From positions 1 through 64,000 of the forward strand of contig NZ_JAPKNJ010000003.1 of assembly GCF_026343945.1 (NCBI RefSeq): a stretch of 64,000 nucleotides of DNA, given 5' to 3'. The notes beneath the pieces are model-generated. The model had not been told where the DNA came from. It searched no databases and was given only the letters and a program-made list of their open reading frames with translations. The position numbers and the translations under genes are program-made. The DNA comes from Kaistia algarum (lineage in GTDB: Bacteria; Pseudomonadota; Alphaproteobacteria; Rhizobiales; Kaistiaceae). Positions 54,022-63,831 of this stretch are shown piece by piece. Position 1 is the stretch's first letter; each line of letters begins with the position of its first letter.

Positions 54022-54783
54022 TCAGGCGCCGATGATCTCGCGCACGAAGCGCAGATTGCCCGCCATCAGCCCGGCGTCCACCGGCAGGGCTACGCCGGTA
54101 ATCCCGCCCGACAGAGGCGAGGCGAGGAACAGCACGGCCTGCGCAACCTCTTCCGGCGTCACGATGCGGCCGAGCGGATAATATTTCGACACCTCGGTGA
54201 TGAGGTCGGGTTCCTTGGATAGGCGATGGTCCCAGGCGGGGGTACGCACAGAGCCGGGGCAGACGACATTGGCGCGGATGCCGGAGCGGCCGCATTCGAC
54301 CGCCAAGGAGCGCGCATAGCCGATCAGGCCCGCCTTCGCCGCCGAATAGGCCGGGTTGCCAAAATGGGCGAGGCCATTCACCGAAGAAACGAAGACGATC
54401 GAGCCGCCGCCGGCCTCGGTCATAGCTGGCAGGAAAGGGGCAACGAGATTGTAGCCGCCGGTCAGGTTGATCGCGATTTCCAAGTCCCACACGGCAGGCG
54501 TGACATTCGCCATGCCTTCGGCGCGGGTGAAGCCGGCATTGCCGATGATGACGTCCGGCGCGCCCGAACGGGCCAGGATCGCCTCAGCGGCGCGCTGCGA
54601 CGCCTCGTGATCCGTGAGCTCAAAGCACTCCGTCTCGACGCCCGAAAGCGCGGCCAGAAGCGCCGGATCTCGGTCGCAGGCGGTGACGCGGGCGCCCGCT
54701 TGCAGAAACACCGTCACAAGCGCACGGCCGATGCCGCCGCCGGCGCCGCTCACGACAACGTGCTTGTCTTCCAATCCGAACAT
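54022..54783 (-). CDS. Short-chain dehydrogenase/reductase
   Basis: A 253-residue classical SDR. Its cofactor motif is VVVSGAGGGIGRALVTVF near the N-terminus, with NAG at IIGNAGFTRAEG near residue 80, and the catalytic YSAAKAGLIGYARSLAVECG near 147. Likely an NAD(P)-dependent oxidoreductase of a hydroxy acid or sugar, but the substrate is unknown. It is first in a minus-strand operon with the RpiR and D-threonine-aldolase-like genes, divergent from ridA. Confidence 0.88.
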   Translation of the reverse strand: MFGLEDKHVVVSGAGGGIGRALVTVFLQAGARVTACDRDPALLAALSGVETECFELTDHEASQRAAEAILARSGAPDVIIGNAGFTRAEGMANVTPAVWDLEIAINLTGGYNLVAPFLPAMTEAGGGSIVFVSSVNGLAHFGNPAYSAAKAGLIGYARSLAVECGRSGIRANVVCPGSVRTPAWDHRLSKEPDLITEVSKYYPLGRIVTPEEVAQAVLFLASPLSGGITGVALPVDAGLMAGNLRFVREIIGA

Positions 54784-54918
54784 GATTCACCTCCGAGGAG
54801 CCTCAGATTTCGCGCAATCGTGAAAAAAAGCAACATGAGTGCTGCGCCCAAACGCCCCTTGACGCCGCTCTATGTCGGGAATTTACATGGACGCGACGAA
54901 TCCGAGGAGAGTCCGATC

Positions 54919-55290
54919 ATGCTCAAGAAGATCACCTATGGCGGCTCGCATGTGCCGCTGTCGCCGGCCGTGCGCGCTGGCGACTTCGTCTACGTGTCGG
55001 GGCAGGTGCCGACCGATTCCACCGGCGTGGTCGTTACGGGGGGCATCGAGGCGCAGACGCGCCAAACGCTGGAGAATGTGAAGGCGGCGCTGGCGCTCGC
55101 CGGATGCACGATGGATCAGGTCGTGAAGACCTTCGCGATCCTTGATGACGCCCGCGAATTCGGTGCGTTCAACAAAGTCTATGCCACCTATTTCCCGTCC
55201 GAGCCGCCCGCACGCACGACAGTAGAGGCGCGCCTCATGATCGACATCAAGGTCGAGATCGAGGCTATCGCCTACGCGCCGCTCGGCTGA
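54919..55290 (+). CDS. RidA family protein
   Basis: A 123-residue member of the RidA/YjgF family, which hydrolyses reactive enamine/imine intermediates formed by PLP enzymes. Family blocks are AVRAGDFVYVSGQVPTD near residue 18, GGIEAQTRQTLENVKAALAL near 41, and EPPARTTVEARLMIDIKVEI near the end, with the conserved Arg. The ATG at 54919 is preceded by GAGGAGAG. Its position next to a PLP amino-acid lyase fits a protective role. The next gene begins 12 bp downstream. Confidence 0.92.
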   Translation: MLKKITYGGSHVPLSPAVRAGDFVYVSGQVPTDSTGVVVTGGIEAQTRQTLENVKAALALAGCTMDQVVKTFAILDDAREFGAFNKVYATYFPSEPPARTTVEARLMIDIKVEIEAIAYAPLG

Positions 55291-55302
55291 TCGGACCCCT
55301 CC

Positions 55303-56781
55303 ATGCGCATCTTCGCCGCCTCGCTCGCTACAGAGACCAACACTTTCTCGCCGGTACCCACCGATCGCGCGAGCTTCGAGGCGGCGTTCTATGCCGGCCC
55401 CGGTGATCATCCGCCGACGCCGACGCTGTGTTCTTCGCCGATCGTCGCGCTCCGCGCGCGTGCGAAAAGCGATGGCATCGATCTCGTCGAGGGCACGGCG
55501 ACCTGGGCCGAGCCCGGCGGGCTCGTGCAGCGGGCTACCTATGAAACGCTGCGCGACGAGATCCTCGGCCAGCTCCGCGCGGCGCTACCGGTCGACGCCG
55601 TCGTGCTGGGGCTGCATGGCGCGATGGTGGCGCAGGGCTATGACGATTGCGAGGGCGATTTGCTCGAGCATGTGCGCGCGATCGTCGGCCCCGACGTGAT
55701 CGTCGCCGCCGAACTCGATCCGCATAGCCATTTGACGCCGAAGCGCGTCGAGAATTCGAACATTCTCGCCGCGTTTCTCGAATTCCCGCATACCGATTTC
55801 TACGAGCGCGGCGAGCACGTCGTCGATCTCGCGATCCGGACGATCCGCGGCGAGATCAAGCCGGTGATCTCGACCTTCGACTGCCGCATGATCGACGTCT
55901 ATCCGACCAGCCGCGAGCCGATGCGCTCCTTCGTCGACCGGATGAAGGCGCTGCACGGCAAGGACGGCATCCTCTCCGTCTCGCTGATCCATGGCTTCAT
56001 GGCGGGCGATGTCCCCGAACTGGGCACGCGCGTCCTCGTCGTCACCGATGATCGCAAGGCCGAGGGCGACGCGCTGGCCGAGCGCCTCGGCCGCGAGGTC
56101 TTTTCGATGCGCGGCAAGACCATGGTGCCGCTGCTGTCGATCGATGCAGGCATCGACAAGGCGCTGGAGATCGCGGCGACCAAGCCGGGCAAGCCGGTAG
56201 TCATCGCCGACACCTGGGACAATCCGGGCGGCGGCGTCGCCGGCGACGGCACGCTGATCCTCCGCCGCATGATCGAGCGCGGCATCGAAGATGTGGCTGT
56301 CGCGACGATCTGGGACCCGATCGCCGTCACTTTCTGCCTCGCGGCTGGGACCGGCGCTCGCATCCAGCTCCGCTTCGGCGGCAAGGCGGGACCGGACGGT
56401 GGGGCGCCGATCGATGCGCTGGTCGACGTTCTGAACGCCACGCCCGAATCCTGGCAGAGCTTCGGCAAGAGCCGGGTGACGCTCGGCCCGGCGGCGCTCG
56501 TCCGCATCGTCGGGACCAAGACCGAAGTAATCTTGAACACCAACCGGACGCAGACCTTCGAGCCCGACATCTATTCCAATCTCGGCCTCGACCCGCTCGC
56601 GAAGTCGATCCTGCTGGTCAAGTCGACCAATCATTTCCACGCCGGCTTCCTGCCGATCGCCGCCGAAATCCTGTATATCGATGCCGGCGCGCCCTATCCC
56701 TCGAACCCGCGCATCACGGACTACAAGAAATTGAACCGCCCGATCTGGCCGCGGGTCGAAGATCCGTTCGCGGTGGGCTGA
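55303..56781 (+). CDS. M81 family metallopeptidase-like protein (MlrC-like)
   Basis: A 492-residue member of the M81/MlrC family, named for microcystinase C. The N-terminus has the family start MRIFAASLATETNTFSPVPT. Metal ligands are in AAELDPHSHLTPKRVEN near residue 140 and VIADTWDNPGGGVAGDGTLI near 305. Most bacterial members are of unknown substrate and often lie beside RidA and amino-acid genes, as here; they may hydrolyse small amides rather than peptides. Co-transcribed with ridA (12-bp gap). Confidence 0.88.
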   Translation: MRIFAASLATETNTFSPVPTDRASFEAAFYAGPGDHPPTPTLCSSPIVALRARAKSDGIDLVEGTATWAEPGGLVQRATYETLRDEILGQLRAALPVDAVVLGLHGAMVAQGYDDCEGDLLEHVRAIVGPDVIVAAELDPHSHLTPKRVENSNILAAFLEFPHTDFYERGEHVVDLAIRTIRGEIKPVISTFDCRMIDVYPTSREPMRSFVDRMKALHGKDGILSVSLIHGFMAGDVPELGTRVLVVTDDRKAEGDALAERLGREVFSMRGKTMVPLLSIDAGIDKALEIAATKPGKPVVIADTWDNPGGGVAGDGTLILRRMIERGIEDVAVATIWDPIAVTFCLAAGTGARIQLRFGGKAGPDGGAPIDALVDVLNATPESWQSFGKSRVTLGPAALVRIVGTKTEVILNTNRTQTFEPDIYSNLGLDPLAKSILLVKSTNHFHAGFLPIAAEILYIDAGAPYPSNPRITDYKKLNRPIWPRVEDPFAVG

Positions 56782-56797
56782 AGCGGATTGCGGGGCG

Positions 56798-58051
56798 CTA
56801 GGTGCATTGCAATATCGAGGCGCTGACGCGGCAATTGTCACACCAGAAGAAATAGCCAACGCCGCCGCTACCCCAGAGCCATTCATAGCCGGACCGCGTC
56901 GCCAGAAGAGAGTCGAACTGGGCGATGAAGGGCATAACTATCTGGCACTTCGGACAATTGGGAAAGTCCGGCTCCTGTACCCACGTTGGGCGCCCGCCGA
57001 GGCGATTAATGTTCTGTTCCCCCCAGCGTTGTTCTTGCCATCGTGAGGGCGTCTGGGACACTCGCACGACCGTCTCAGCGAGCGGTTCGGCGGGAAACTT
57101 GGGTTCGTGAAATTCGCCGTTGCCATCGAGGCTATGCGGCAAACCGCTATCGTCGTGCTCGTAGGAGAGCACGTGCTGCTCCCAAAAGAGACAACTGAGG
57201 CAGGTGGCAAGCACGAGCCGTGGAGCGCTGACGCGAAACTCCGCAGGCAGCCCGGATAAGTCCATCAGTTTGTGAAGTTCGCCGCCGCAGATGCCACAGG
57301 TGTCCTCCAACGCGCCGCCGAAGGCTCGGACGAAATCGTCACTCGAAGTCAAATTAAGTGTCGGATTCAGGTTTTCTCTTGCACCAACCCTTTCCCGATC
57401 GAGTTTTACTTCTTGATTGTAGGCGTCAGGTTCGTACTCGAAATGCAGATGATGACAAGGTCCGACTGTCAGCCGCGTCGTATGGCCCTGATCGACGTGC
57501 AAGGCCGAGAAAAGTGACCAATATTGGAGAGTGCGGCTTGGTATTGCCGGGTGGCAGCCGATCGTTTCGTCAATTACGCCGATGTCGGAAGTCTCGAAGA
57601 GACACATCAGAGGCTGTATCGGATCCTCCTGATCCAGCAGTCGTTCCAGTCGCGCCACCTCCGCCGCATCCGCCGCGCGCCAGGCCGGCGTCAGGCTGTC
57701 GCTGAAGGGTTCGATGAATTCATAGAGACGTGCAAGGTGCGGTCCCAGGACCGACGGCAGTTGGTAGGCAGCCGCAGAAAGTACTGATAGCTGCGCGTCC
57801 GAGGCGCGTTCGGTCCGCAGCTCCAGCGCCAGTTCCCCCAGTTCGGCAAGCTGCTTTTCTTCAAGGTGATCGAGCAGAACCGTCACAAAGATCGGCAGCT
57901 CTTCGAGTTCACGCAGTGCCACGGCCGCGACGTCATAGATCAATGGAGATTTGGTTGTAATAAGATTCCGGACAGTCTCGAAGGGATCGGGCTTCATCCC
58001 CCGCCAACCGCATCTTTTGAATTCGAGAATGAAGTCTCTGGCAGAGTCCAT
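56798..58051 (-). CDS. Unknown protein with four CxxC pairs (zinc-ribbon-like)
   Basis: A 417-residue soluble protein with Cys pairs at 252/255, 284/287, 366/369 and 404/407, likely binding zinc in two ribbons. The segment NRLGGRPTWVQEPDFPNCPK near 349 followed by CQIVMPFIAQ resembles the end of DUF1963/YwqG-like proteins, so a distant relation is possible. The first 150 residues are helical. The gene is AT-richer than its neighbours and lies opposite to them inside the catabolic cluster, so recent acquisition is likely. A start at Met19 (57997) is also possible. Its function is unknown. Confidence 0.65.
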   Translation of the reverse strand: MDSARDFILEFKRCGWRGMKPDPFETVRNLITTKSPLIYDVAAVALRELEELPIFVTVLLDHLEEKQLAELGELALELRTERASDAQLSVLSAAAYQLPSVLGPHLARLYEFIEPFSDSLTPAWRAADAAEVARLERLLDQEDPIQPLMCLFETSDIGVIDETIGCHPAIPSRTLQYWSLFSALHVDQGHTTRLTVGPCHHLHFEYEPDAYNQEVKLDRERVGARENLNPTLNLTSSDDFVRAFGGALEDTCGICGGELHKLMDLSGLPAEFRVSAPRLVLATCLSCLFWEQHVLSYEHDDSGLPHSLDGNGEFHEPKFPAEPLAETVVRVSQTPSRWQEQRWGEQNINRLGGRPTWVQEPDFPNCPKCQIVMPFIAQFDSLLATRSGYEWLWGSGGVGYFFWCDNCRVSASILQCT

Positions 58052-58194
58052 CGCGCACCCAATTCAACCCAAAGACGCATTGGGGCACATAAGGACCTCT
58101 GCCGGCAACAGCTTTGACGGTCCTTGAAGGCTTGTGCCGGCGACGATAAAGCGCGAAGAGAAAGACCCGCCCGCGACCGTCTGCCCGCCTTTCC

Positions 58195-59631
58195 ATGACC
58201 AACTCAACGCCGAAGAGCGAAAAGCCCTCTGCTCTCATCGCCTATCTCGTCGCCGGTGCGTTCTTCATGGAGAACCTCGACGGGACGGTGATTGCGACGG
58301 CTTTGCCGCAGATGGCCAAGTCGTTCGGCGTCGCGCCGGTCGACATGAATATCGGCATGTCGGTCTATATGCTGACGCTGGCGATCTTCATTCCGGCGAG
58401 CGGCTGGATGGCGGATCGTTTCGGGGCTCGGACGGTGTTTGCCTGGGCGGTCGCTGTGTTCACCATTGCGTCGATCTGGTGCGCGATGGCGACCGGGCTG
58501 ACGAGCTTCACGCTGGCGCGCATTCTTCAAGGCGCGGGCGGCGCCATGATGGTGCCGGTCGGCCGCCTTGTTGTTCTGCGCAATACCAGCAAGACCGATT
58601 TGATGCGCGCGATCGCGACGCTGACCTGGCCCGCGCTCTCGGCTCCCATCCTCGGGCCGCCGCTGGGCGGGTTCATCACCACCTATGCGTCGTGGCACTG
58701 GGTGTTCATCCTGAACGTGCCGCTCGGCATCGTGGCGCTCTTGCTTTCGCTCCGGATAATCCCCAACGACAAGCAAGCCGGCCGCCCGGGTTTCGATTGG
58801 CTCGGCTTCCTGCTGACGAGCCTGGCCTGCGCCGGGCTCATGTATGGTCTCGACATGGTCGGCCAGAGCGAGGCGAAGTGGATCGTCGGCGCAGGCGTGC
58901 TGGTGGGAAGCTTTGTGATCGGCATCGTGGCCGTGCGCCATTCCCGACATCATCCGCATCCGCTGCCGGATCTCGCCGCCTGGCGGATCCAGACCTTCCG
59001 CGTCACGATGAATGGCGGCTCGCTGTTCCGCACGGCGGTAAGCGCGGTGCCGTTCCTCGTGCCCTTGATGCTGCAGATCGGTTTCGGGCTCGATCCGTTC
59101 CAGGCCGGCCTCTATGTGCTGGCGCTCTTCGCCGGCAATCTCGGTATGAAGCCGATGACGAGCTGGGTCCTGCGAACCTTCGGCTTCCGCACGACGCTGA
59201 TCGGCAATGGTCTCGTCTTCGTCGCAACGCTGCTGGCGCTGGCCTTCGTGACGCCGTCGACGCCCGGTATCGTCCTTGTCGTCGTGCTCGTCATCTCCGG
59301 CGCTGCCCGGTCGATGCAATATACGGCGATCAATACGATCGCCTTTGTCGACGTGCCGGAAGGCCAGATGGCGGGCGCCAACACGCTGTTCAGCCTGGTG
59401 CAGCAGATCACTTTCGGCCTCGGCATTGCGCTCGGCGCGGTCGCGCTCCGGCTCTCCGATGCGTTTGTCTCGCCCGGCAGCCAGACGCTGACGGTCGCGG
59501 ACTTTCATTCGGCCTTCCTGATCGTCGGTGTTGTGGCCCTCATGGGGCTCTACGACACCCTGGCTCTTCCCCGCGATGCCGGCGCGCTGGTGAGCCGGCA
59601 TCGCCGTGCCATGGTATCGCCACGCTCTTGA
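58195..59631 (+). CDS. MFS transporter, DHA2-type (EmrB/QacA-like)
   Basis: A 478-residue multi-spanning transporter. Blocks characteristic of drug:H+ antiporters are AFFMENLDGTVIATALPQMA near residue 22 and the helix-2/3 loop SGWMADRFGARTVFA near 68, with motif C as LTWPALSAPILGPPLGGFIT near 145. The number of transmembrane segments looks like twelve to fourteen. The natural substrate is unknown; it may export a metabolite of the neighbouring pathway. The M29 aminopeptidase gene starts 55 bp downstream. Confidence 0.88.
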   Translation: MTNSTPKSEKPSALIAYLVAGAFFMENLDGTVIATALPQMAKSFGVAPVDMNIGMSVYMLTLAIFIPASGWMADRFGARTVFAWAVAVFTIASIWCAMATGLTSFTLARILQGAGGAMMVPVGRLVVLRNTSKTDLMRAIATLTWPALSAPILGPPLGGFITTYASWHWVFILNVPLGIVALLLSLRIIPNDKQAGRPGFDWLGFLLTSLACAGLMYGLDMVGQSEAKWIVGAGVLVGSFVIGIVAVRHSRHHPHPLPDLAAWRIQTFRVTMNGGSLFRTAVSAVPFLVPLMLQIGFGLDPFQAGLYVLALFAGNLGMKPMTSWVLRTFGFRTTLIGNGLVFVATLLALAFVTPSTPGIVLVVVLVISGAARSMQYTAINTIAFVDVPEGQMAGANTLFSLVQQITFGLGIALGAVALRLSDAFVSPGSQTLTVADFHSAFLIVGVVALMGLYDTLALPRDAGALVSRHRRAMVSPRS

Positions 59632-59686
59632 CGATGGTCGGTCCCGGCGATACGTCGCGCCGACGTTGAAACGGAAACCAATCTCC

Positions 59687-60940
59687 ATGAACATGGTCAA
59701 CCGCGATCCCTTCCTCACCCAGGAATCCAAGCTGGACCGGCTCGGCGAAGTCGCCGTCCGCGTCGGGCTCGGGCTTCAGAAGGGTCAGGAACTGGTGATG
59801 ACGGCGCCGATCGAGGCGTTGCCCCTGGTCCGCCGGATCACCGAGCATGCTTACAGAGCCGGCGCCTCGCTGGTGACGACGCTGTTTTCCGATGACGAGA
59901 CGACGCTGATGCGCTTCCGTCATGCCCCGGACGGCAGCTTCGATATCGCCTCGGGCTGGCTCTATGAAGGCATGGCCGGTGCGTTCCGGAATGGCGCCGC
60001 GCGGCTTGCCATCGCCGGCGACAATCCCGCGCTGCTGTCGGGTCAGGATGGCGACAAGGTTTCGCGGGCCAATCGTGCCCGCTCGAAAGCCTATCAGCCG
60101 GCCCTTGAGCTCATCGCGGGCTTCGACATCAACTGGACGATCGTCTCCTATGCCTCGCAGGCCTGGGCGAAGGCGGTCTTTCCGGACGAGCCGGATTCGA
60201 TTGCCGTCGCGAAACTCTGGGACGCAATTTTCGCCGCCTCGCGCGTCGATCGCCGCGACCCGATCGCAGCCTGGGCAGAGCACAATGACGCCCTGCATGC
60301 GCGGACGGCGCTGCTGAACGCCAAGCGCTTCTCCGCTCTCCATTTCAAGGGTCCGGGCACCGATCTGAAGGTCGGGCTTGCCGACGATCATGAATGGGAG
60401 GGAGGCGCGTCGACCGCCAAGAATGGCATCGTCTGCAACCCGAATATCCCCTCGGAAGAAGTCTTCACCACGCCGCACAAGGATCGGGTCGAGGGCACGG
60501 TGACCAGCACCAAGCCGCTCTCCTATCAGGGTACGCTGATCGAGGACATTTCGGTCCGCTTCGAGGCGGGCCGCATCGTCGAGGCGACGGCGCGCACGGG
60601 CGAGGATGTCTTGAAAAAGGTGCTCGACACCGATGAGGGCTCCGCGCGTCTCGGCGAGGTGGCGCTCGTGCCCCATTCCTCTCCGATCTCCGCGAGCGGG
60701 CTTTTGTTCTACAACACGCTCTATGACGAGAACGCCGCCTGCCACATCGCGCTCGGCCAGGCCTATGCGAAGTGCATTCGCGGCGGCGACAAGATGAGCG
60801 CCGATGAACTCGCCGAGAAGGGCGCGAACAAGAGCCTCATCCATATCGACTGGATGATCGGTTCGGGCTCGGTTGACGTCGACGGCATCGATGCGGCAGG
60901 CAAGTCCGAGCCGCTCATGCGCCAGGGCGAGTGGGCCTGA
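59687..60940 (+). CDS. M29 family aminopeptidase
   Basis: A 417-residue metallo-aminopeptidase of the AmpS/aminopeptidase T family. Metal-site blocks are NPNIPSEEVFTTPHKDRVEG near residue 250, ARLGEVALVPHSSPISASGL near 320, LYDENAACHIALGQAY near 347, and LIHIDWMIGSGSVDVDG near 385. The ATG at 59687 is used (MNMVNRDPF); a second ATG two codons later is equally possible. The enzyme removes N-terminal residues from peptides in the cytoplasm, consistent with a peptide or amino-acid utilisation cluster. Confidence 0.92.
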   Translation: MNMVNRDPFLTQESKLDRLGEVAVRVGLGLQKGQELVMTAPIEALPLVRRITEHAYRAGASLVTTLFSDDETTLMRFRHAPDGSFDIASGWLYEGMAGAFRNGAARLAIAGDNPALLSGQDGDKVSRANRARSKAYQPALELIAGFDINWTIVSYASQAWAKAVFPDEPDSIAVAKLWDAIFAASRVDRRDPIAAWAEHNDALHARTALLNAKRFSALHFKGPGTDLKVGLADDHEWEGGASTAKNGIVCNPNIPSEEVFTTPHKDRVEGTVTSTKPLSYQGTLIEDISVRFEAGRIVEATARTGEDVLKKVLDTDEGSARLGEVALVPHSSPISASGLLFYNTLYDENAACHIALGQAYAKCIRGGDKMSADELAEKGANKSLIHIDWMIGSGSVDVDGIDAAGKSEPLMRQGEWA

Positions 60941-61164
60941 ATTGCCGGTCTTCTCGCACGTTGCATGCACATTTCCGTGAGGCGCGACGGAAAGGCCGGG
61001 ATGCGGCATTTGGCCGTTTTGGCAGCCATGCCGCAGCCTCAATACAGCCCAATTTGAGCCTCTTGAAGCTGCTATCGCAACATGTAGGCGATTTGCAGGG
61101 AAGGGCGGCCAAGTCCGCGAAACGTAGGACCAAGACGTTTCGGATGAGGCGCCCTGCTGGGGCC

Positions 61165-63831
61165 ATGGTCGATAGAGCACTGACAGTAGATTCCTCGAGC
61201 CAGAACGAGCCGGTGGCGCACAAGGCGCCGCCGGCATCGGAGGCGGGACCTGAATCGCGCGGATTCTGGGTACGAATTGCGGAACTGGCATCGAGCTGGA
61301 AGCCGTTCCTGACGATGGCTGCCGGGATTGGCGTCCTGGTTCTGGTGTGGCTGGCGATCAGTCGGCTGATCGGCGAAGTCAATTATGACGACGTCGTCAA
61401 TACGCTGCATGCGACGCCGATCACCGCGATTCTCGCCGCCGTCGGCTTCACGGCGCTGAGCTTCCTGTCGCTGAGCATCTACGATTATTCGGCGCTTCAA
61501 TATCTTGGCAAGAAGGTTCCCTATCCGCTCGTCGCTCTGACCTCGTTCTGTGCCTATGCGGTGGGCAACACCGCCGGTTTCGGGCCGCTCACCGGCGGTG
61601 CGATCCGCTATCGCTTCTATAGCCGACTCGGTTTTGAGCCCTCCGACGTCGCCAAGGTGGTGGCCTTCATCACCGTTGCCTTCGGCATCGGCCTTGCTGG
61701 AGTCGTGGCGCTCGGTCTCGTCTTCGATCCGGTGGATGTCGCGGCGCCGATCGGCCTGCCCCCGTTCATCATCGCAGCGATCGGCGGCGTGATCCTGATG
61801 GCGCTTGGCGGGCTGTTCCTCGCCTCCGCGACCGGACGGAGCCGCATCGGCTGGCGCGGCATTTCGATCGTTCTGCCCTCGCCGAAGATCATGGGGGCGC
61901 AGTTCGTCGGCACGCTGCTCGACGTTTCGACCTCGGCCGCCGTCCTTTGGGTGCTGCTGCCACAGACCGATCTCGGCTTTCCCGCCTTCGTCGCCGTCTA
62001 TGCGGTCGCTATCGGCCTTGGCGTAGCCAGCCATGTTCCGGCGGGCATCGGCGTGTTCGAGGCGGTGATCGTCGCCGTCATCGGACGCACGGCCTCGATC
62101 GACGAAGTTCTCTCGGCTCTCTTCCTCTATCGCCTGATCTATTACGGGCTGCCCCTGCTGACCGCGAGCGGCGTCGTCTCGGTGCTTGAACTGAGCCGCG
62201 CCACGGCGGGGACGCAGGCCTCCCGCGTGCTCAAAGCCGGCGCGCGCCTGTCGCCGCGCGTCCTATCCGCGCTGACGCTGCTGATGGGCGCCGTCCTGAT
62301 ATTCTCCGGCGTGACGCCGGCAGCCGATTCGCGGCTCGATATCTTGTCGCAGATCCTGCCGCTTCCGATCGTCGAAGGTGCGCATTTCATCGAGAGCGTG
62401 CTGGGCCTGGGCCTTATCGTCATTGCCCGCGGCCTGGCGCATCGCCTCGACGGCGCATGGTGGGCGGCGGTGATCTCGGTTGGCCTGGCGGCCGTCCTAT
62501 CGCTGTTGAAGGCGCTCGCGATCTCGGAATCGATCGCGCTATCGCTGCTGTTCCTGGCGCTGCTGGCGACACGTCGCGAATTCACCCGTCCCGCGTCGCT
62601 CCTGCATCAGACGCTCTCGCCGGGCTGGTACCTCGCCATCGCCACCGTGGTCATCAGCGCGATCGCGGTGCTGTTCTTCGTCTATAGCGACGTCGACTAT
62701 TCGCGGAAGCTCTGGTGGCAGTTCGAGTTCTCGGAGGAGGCGCCGCGCAGCCTGCGGGCCATTCTGGGCGTCGTCATCGCCGCCGGCTCGCTCGGCGTCT
62801 GGTCGCTGCTGCGTCCCTCGAAGGGCAAGACCGGCCTGCCGACGACACAAGAAATCACACTTGCGACCGAGATTCTGCTCGATCAGGCGCATCCAGACGC
62901 CAATCTGGTTCGCCTCGGCGACAAGACGCTTCTGTTCTCGGAAGACCGTAAGGCCTTCATCATGTTCGGCCGGCAGGCCCATTCCTGGGTGGCGCTGTTC
63001 GATCCGGTCGGGCCGCGTTCCTCCTGGTCCGGGCTCGTCTGGCAATTCGTCGAAATGGCGCATGCGGCCGGCGGCCGGGCGGTGTTTTATCAGGTTCAGC
63101 CCCAGAACCTCGCCTTCTATGCCGATGCAGGCCTGCAGGCCTTCAAATTGGGGGAGGCGGCGCATGTCGATCTCGCAGCATTCGACTTGAAGGGCGGCAA
63201 GCGGGCCAGCCTGCGTCATGCCTTCAACCGGGCGCAGCGCGACGGGTTGACCTTCCAACTGCTGTCTCCCGCCGAGGTCGTCGAAGAGATGGACGCGCTG
63301 CAGGCCGTTTCCAATCTCTGGCTGGCCGAGCGCAAGGCGCGGGAGAAGCGCTTCTCGATCGGTGCCTTCCAGCGCGACTATGTCGCGACCCATCCGGTCG
63401 CGGTCGTTCGCCTCGAGGGACGCATCATGGCGTTCGCGACGGTCATGACCACGAACCTTCGCAGCGAGGCGACGGTCGATCTCATGCGTTGTACGCCGGA
63501 CGCGCCGGGCGGGACGATGGAGTTCCTCTTCACCGCGCTGCTGTTCCATCTGAAGGGCGATGGCTATCGCACTTTCGATCTCGGCATGGCGCCGCTGTCC
63601 GGGCTCTACGAGAGCCCCGCCGCCCCGTTCTGGCACAAGCTGGCCCGCGCCGTCGTCGATCATGGCGAGCACTTCTACAATTTCACCGGGCTCCGGGCCT
63701 TCAAGGCCAAGTTCCAGCCCGAATGGCAACCTCGCTACATGGCCGTTTCAGGCGGCGCCAGCCCGGTTCTGGCGCTGGCCGATGTCACGGTACTGATCAG
63801 CGGCGGTCTCAAGGGAGTAGTTGGGAAATGA
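61165..63831 (+). CDS. mprF: Lysylphosphatidylglycerol synthetase/flippase MprF (LpiA)
   Basis: A protein of about 888 residues. The N-terminal two thirds contain around fourteen transmembrane helices (flippase), with AYAVGNTAGFGPLTGGAIRY near residue 130 as the family mark. The C-terminal cytosolic domain transfers lysine from tRNA to phosphatidylglycerol; blocks include FVEMAHAAGGRAVFYQVQPQ near 628 and FLFTALLFHLKGDGYRTFDL near 790, ending AFKAKFQPEWQPRYM. The product lowers membrane negative charge, which aids acid and cationic-peptide resistance. The start is uncertain (61165 or 61144). The stop overlaps the next ATG (ATGA). Confidence 0.93.
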   Translation: MVDRALTVDSSSQNEPVAHKAPPASEAGPESRGFWVRIAELASSWKPFLTMAAGIGVLVLVWLAISRLIGEVNYDDVVNTLHATPITAILAAVGFTALSFLSLSIYDYSALQYLGKKVPYPLVALTSFCAYAVGNTAGFGPLTGGAIRYRFYSRLGFEPSDVAKVVAFITVAFGIGLAGVVALGLVFDPVDVAAPIGLPPFIIAAIGGVILMALGGLFLASATGRSRIGWRGISIVLPSPKIMGAQFVGTLLDVSTSAAVLWVLLPQTDLGFPAFVAVYAVAIGLGVASHVPAGIGVFEAVIVAVIGRTASIDEVLSALFLYRLIYYGLPLLTASGVVSVLELSRATAGTQASRVLKAGARLSPRVLSALTLLMGAVLIFSGVTPAADSRLDILSQILPLPIVEGAHFIESVLGLGLIVIARGLAHRLDGAWWAAVISVGLAAVLSLLKALAISESIALSLLFLALLATRREFTRPASLLHQTLSPGWYLAIATVVISAIAVLFFVYSDVDYSRKLWWQFEFSEEAPRSLRAILGVVIAAGSLGVWSLLRPSKGKTGLPTTQEITLATEILLDQAHPDANLVRLGDKTLLFSEDRKAFIMFGRQAHSWVALFDPVGPRSSWSGLVWQFVEMAHAAGGRAVFYQVQPQNLAFYADAGLQAFKLGEAAHVDLAAFDLKGGKRASLRHAFNRAQRDGLTFQLLSPAEVVEEMDALQAVSNLWLAERKAREKRFSIGAFQRDYVATHPVAVVRLEGRIMAFATVMTTNLRSEATVDLMRCTPDAPGGTMEFLFTALLFHLKGDGYRTFDLGMAPLSGLYESPAAPFWHKLARAVVDHGEHFYNFTGLRAFKAKFQPEWQPRYMAVSGGASPVLALADVTVLISGGLKGVVGK

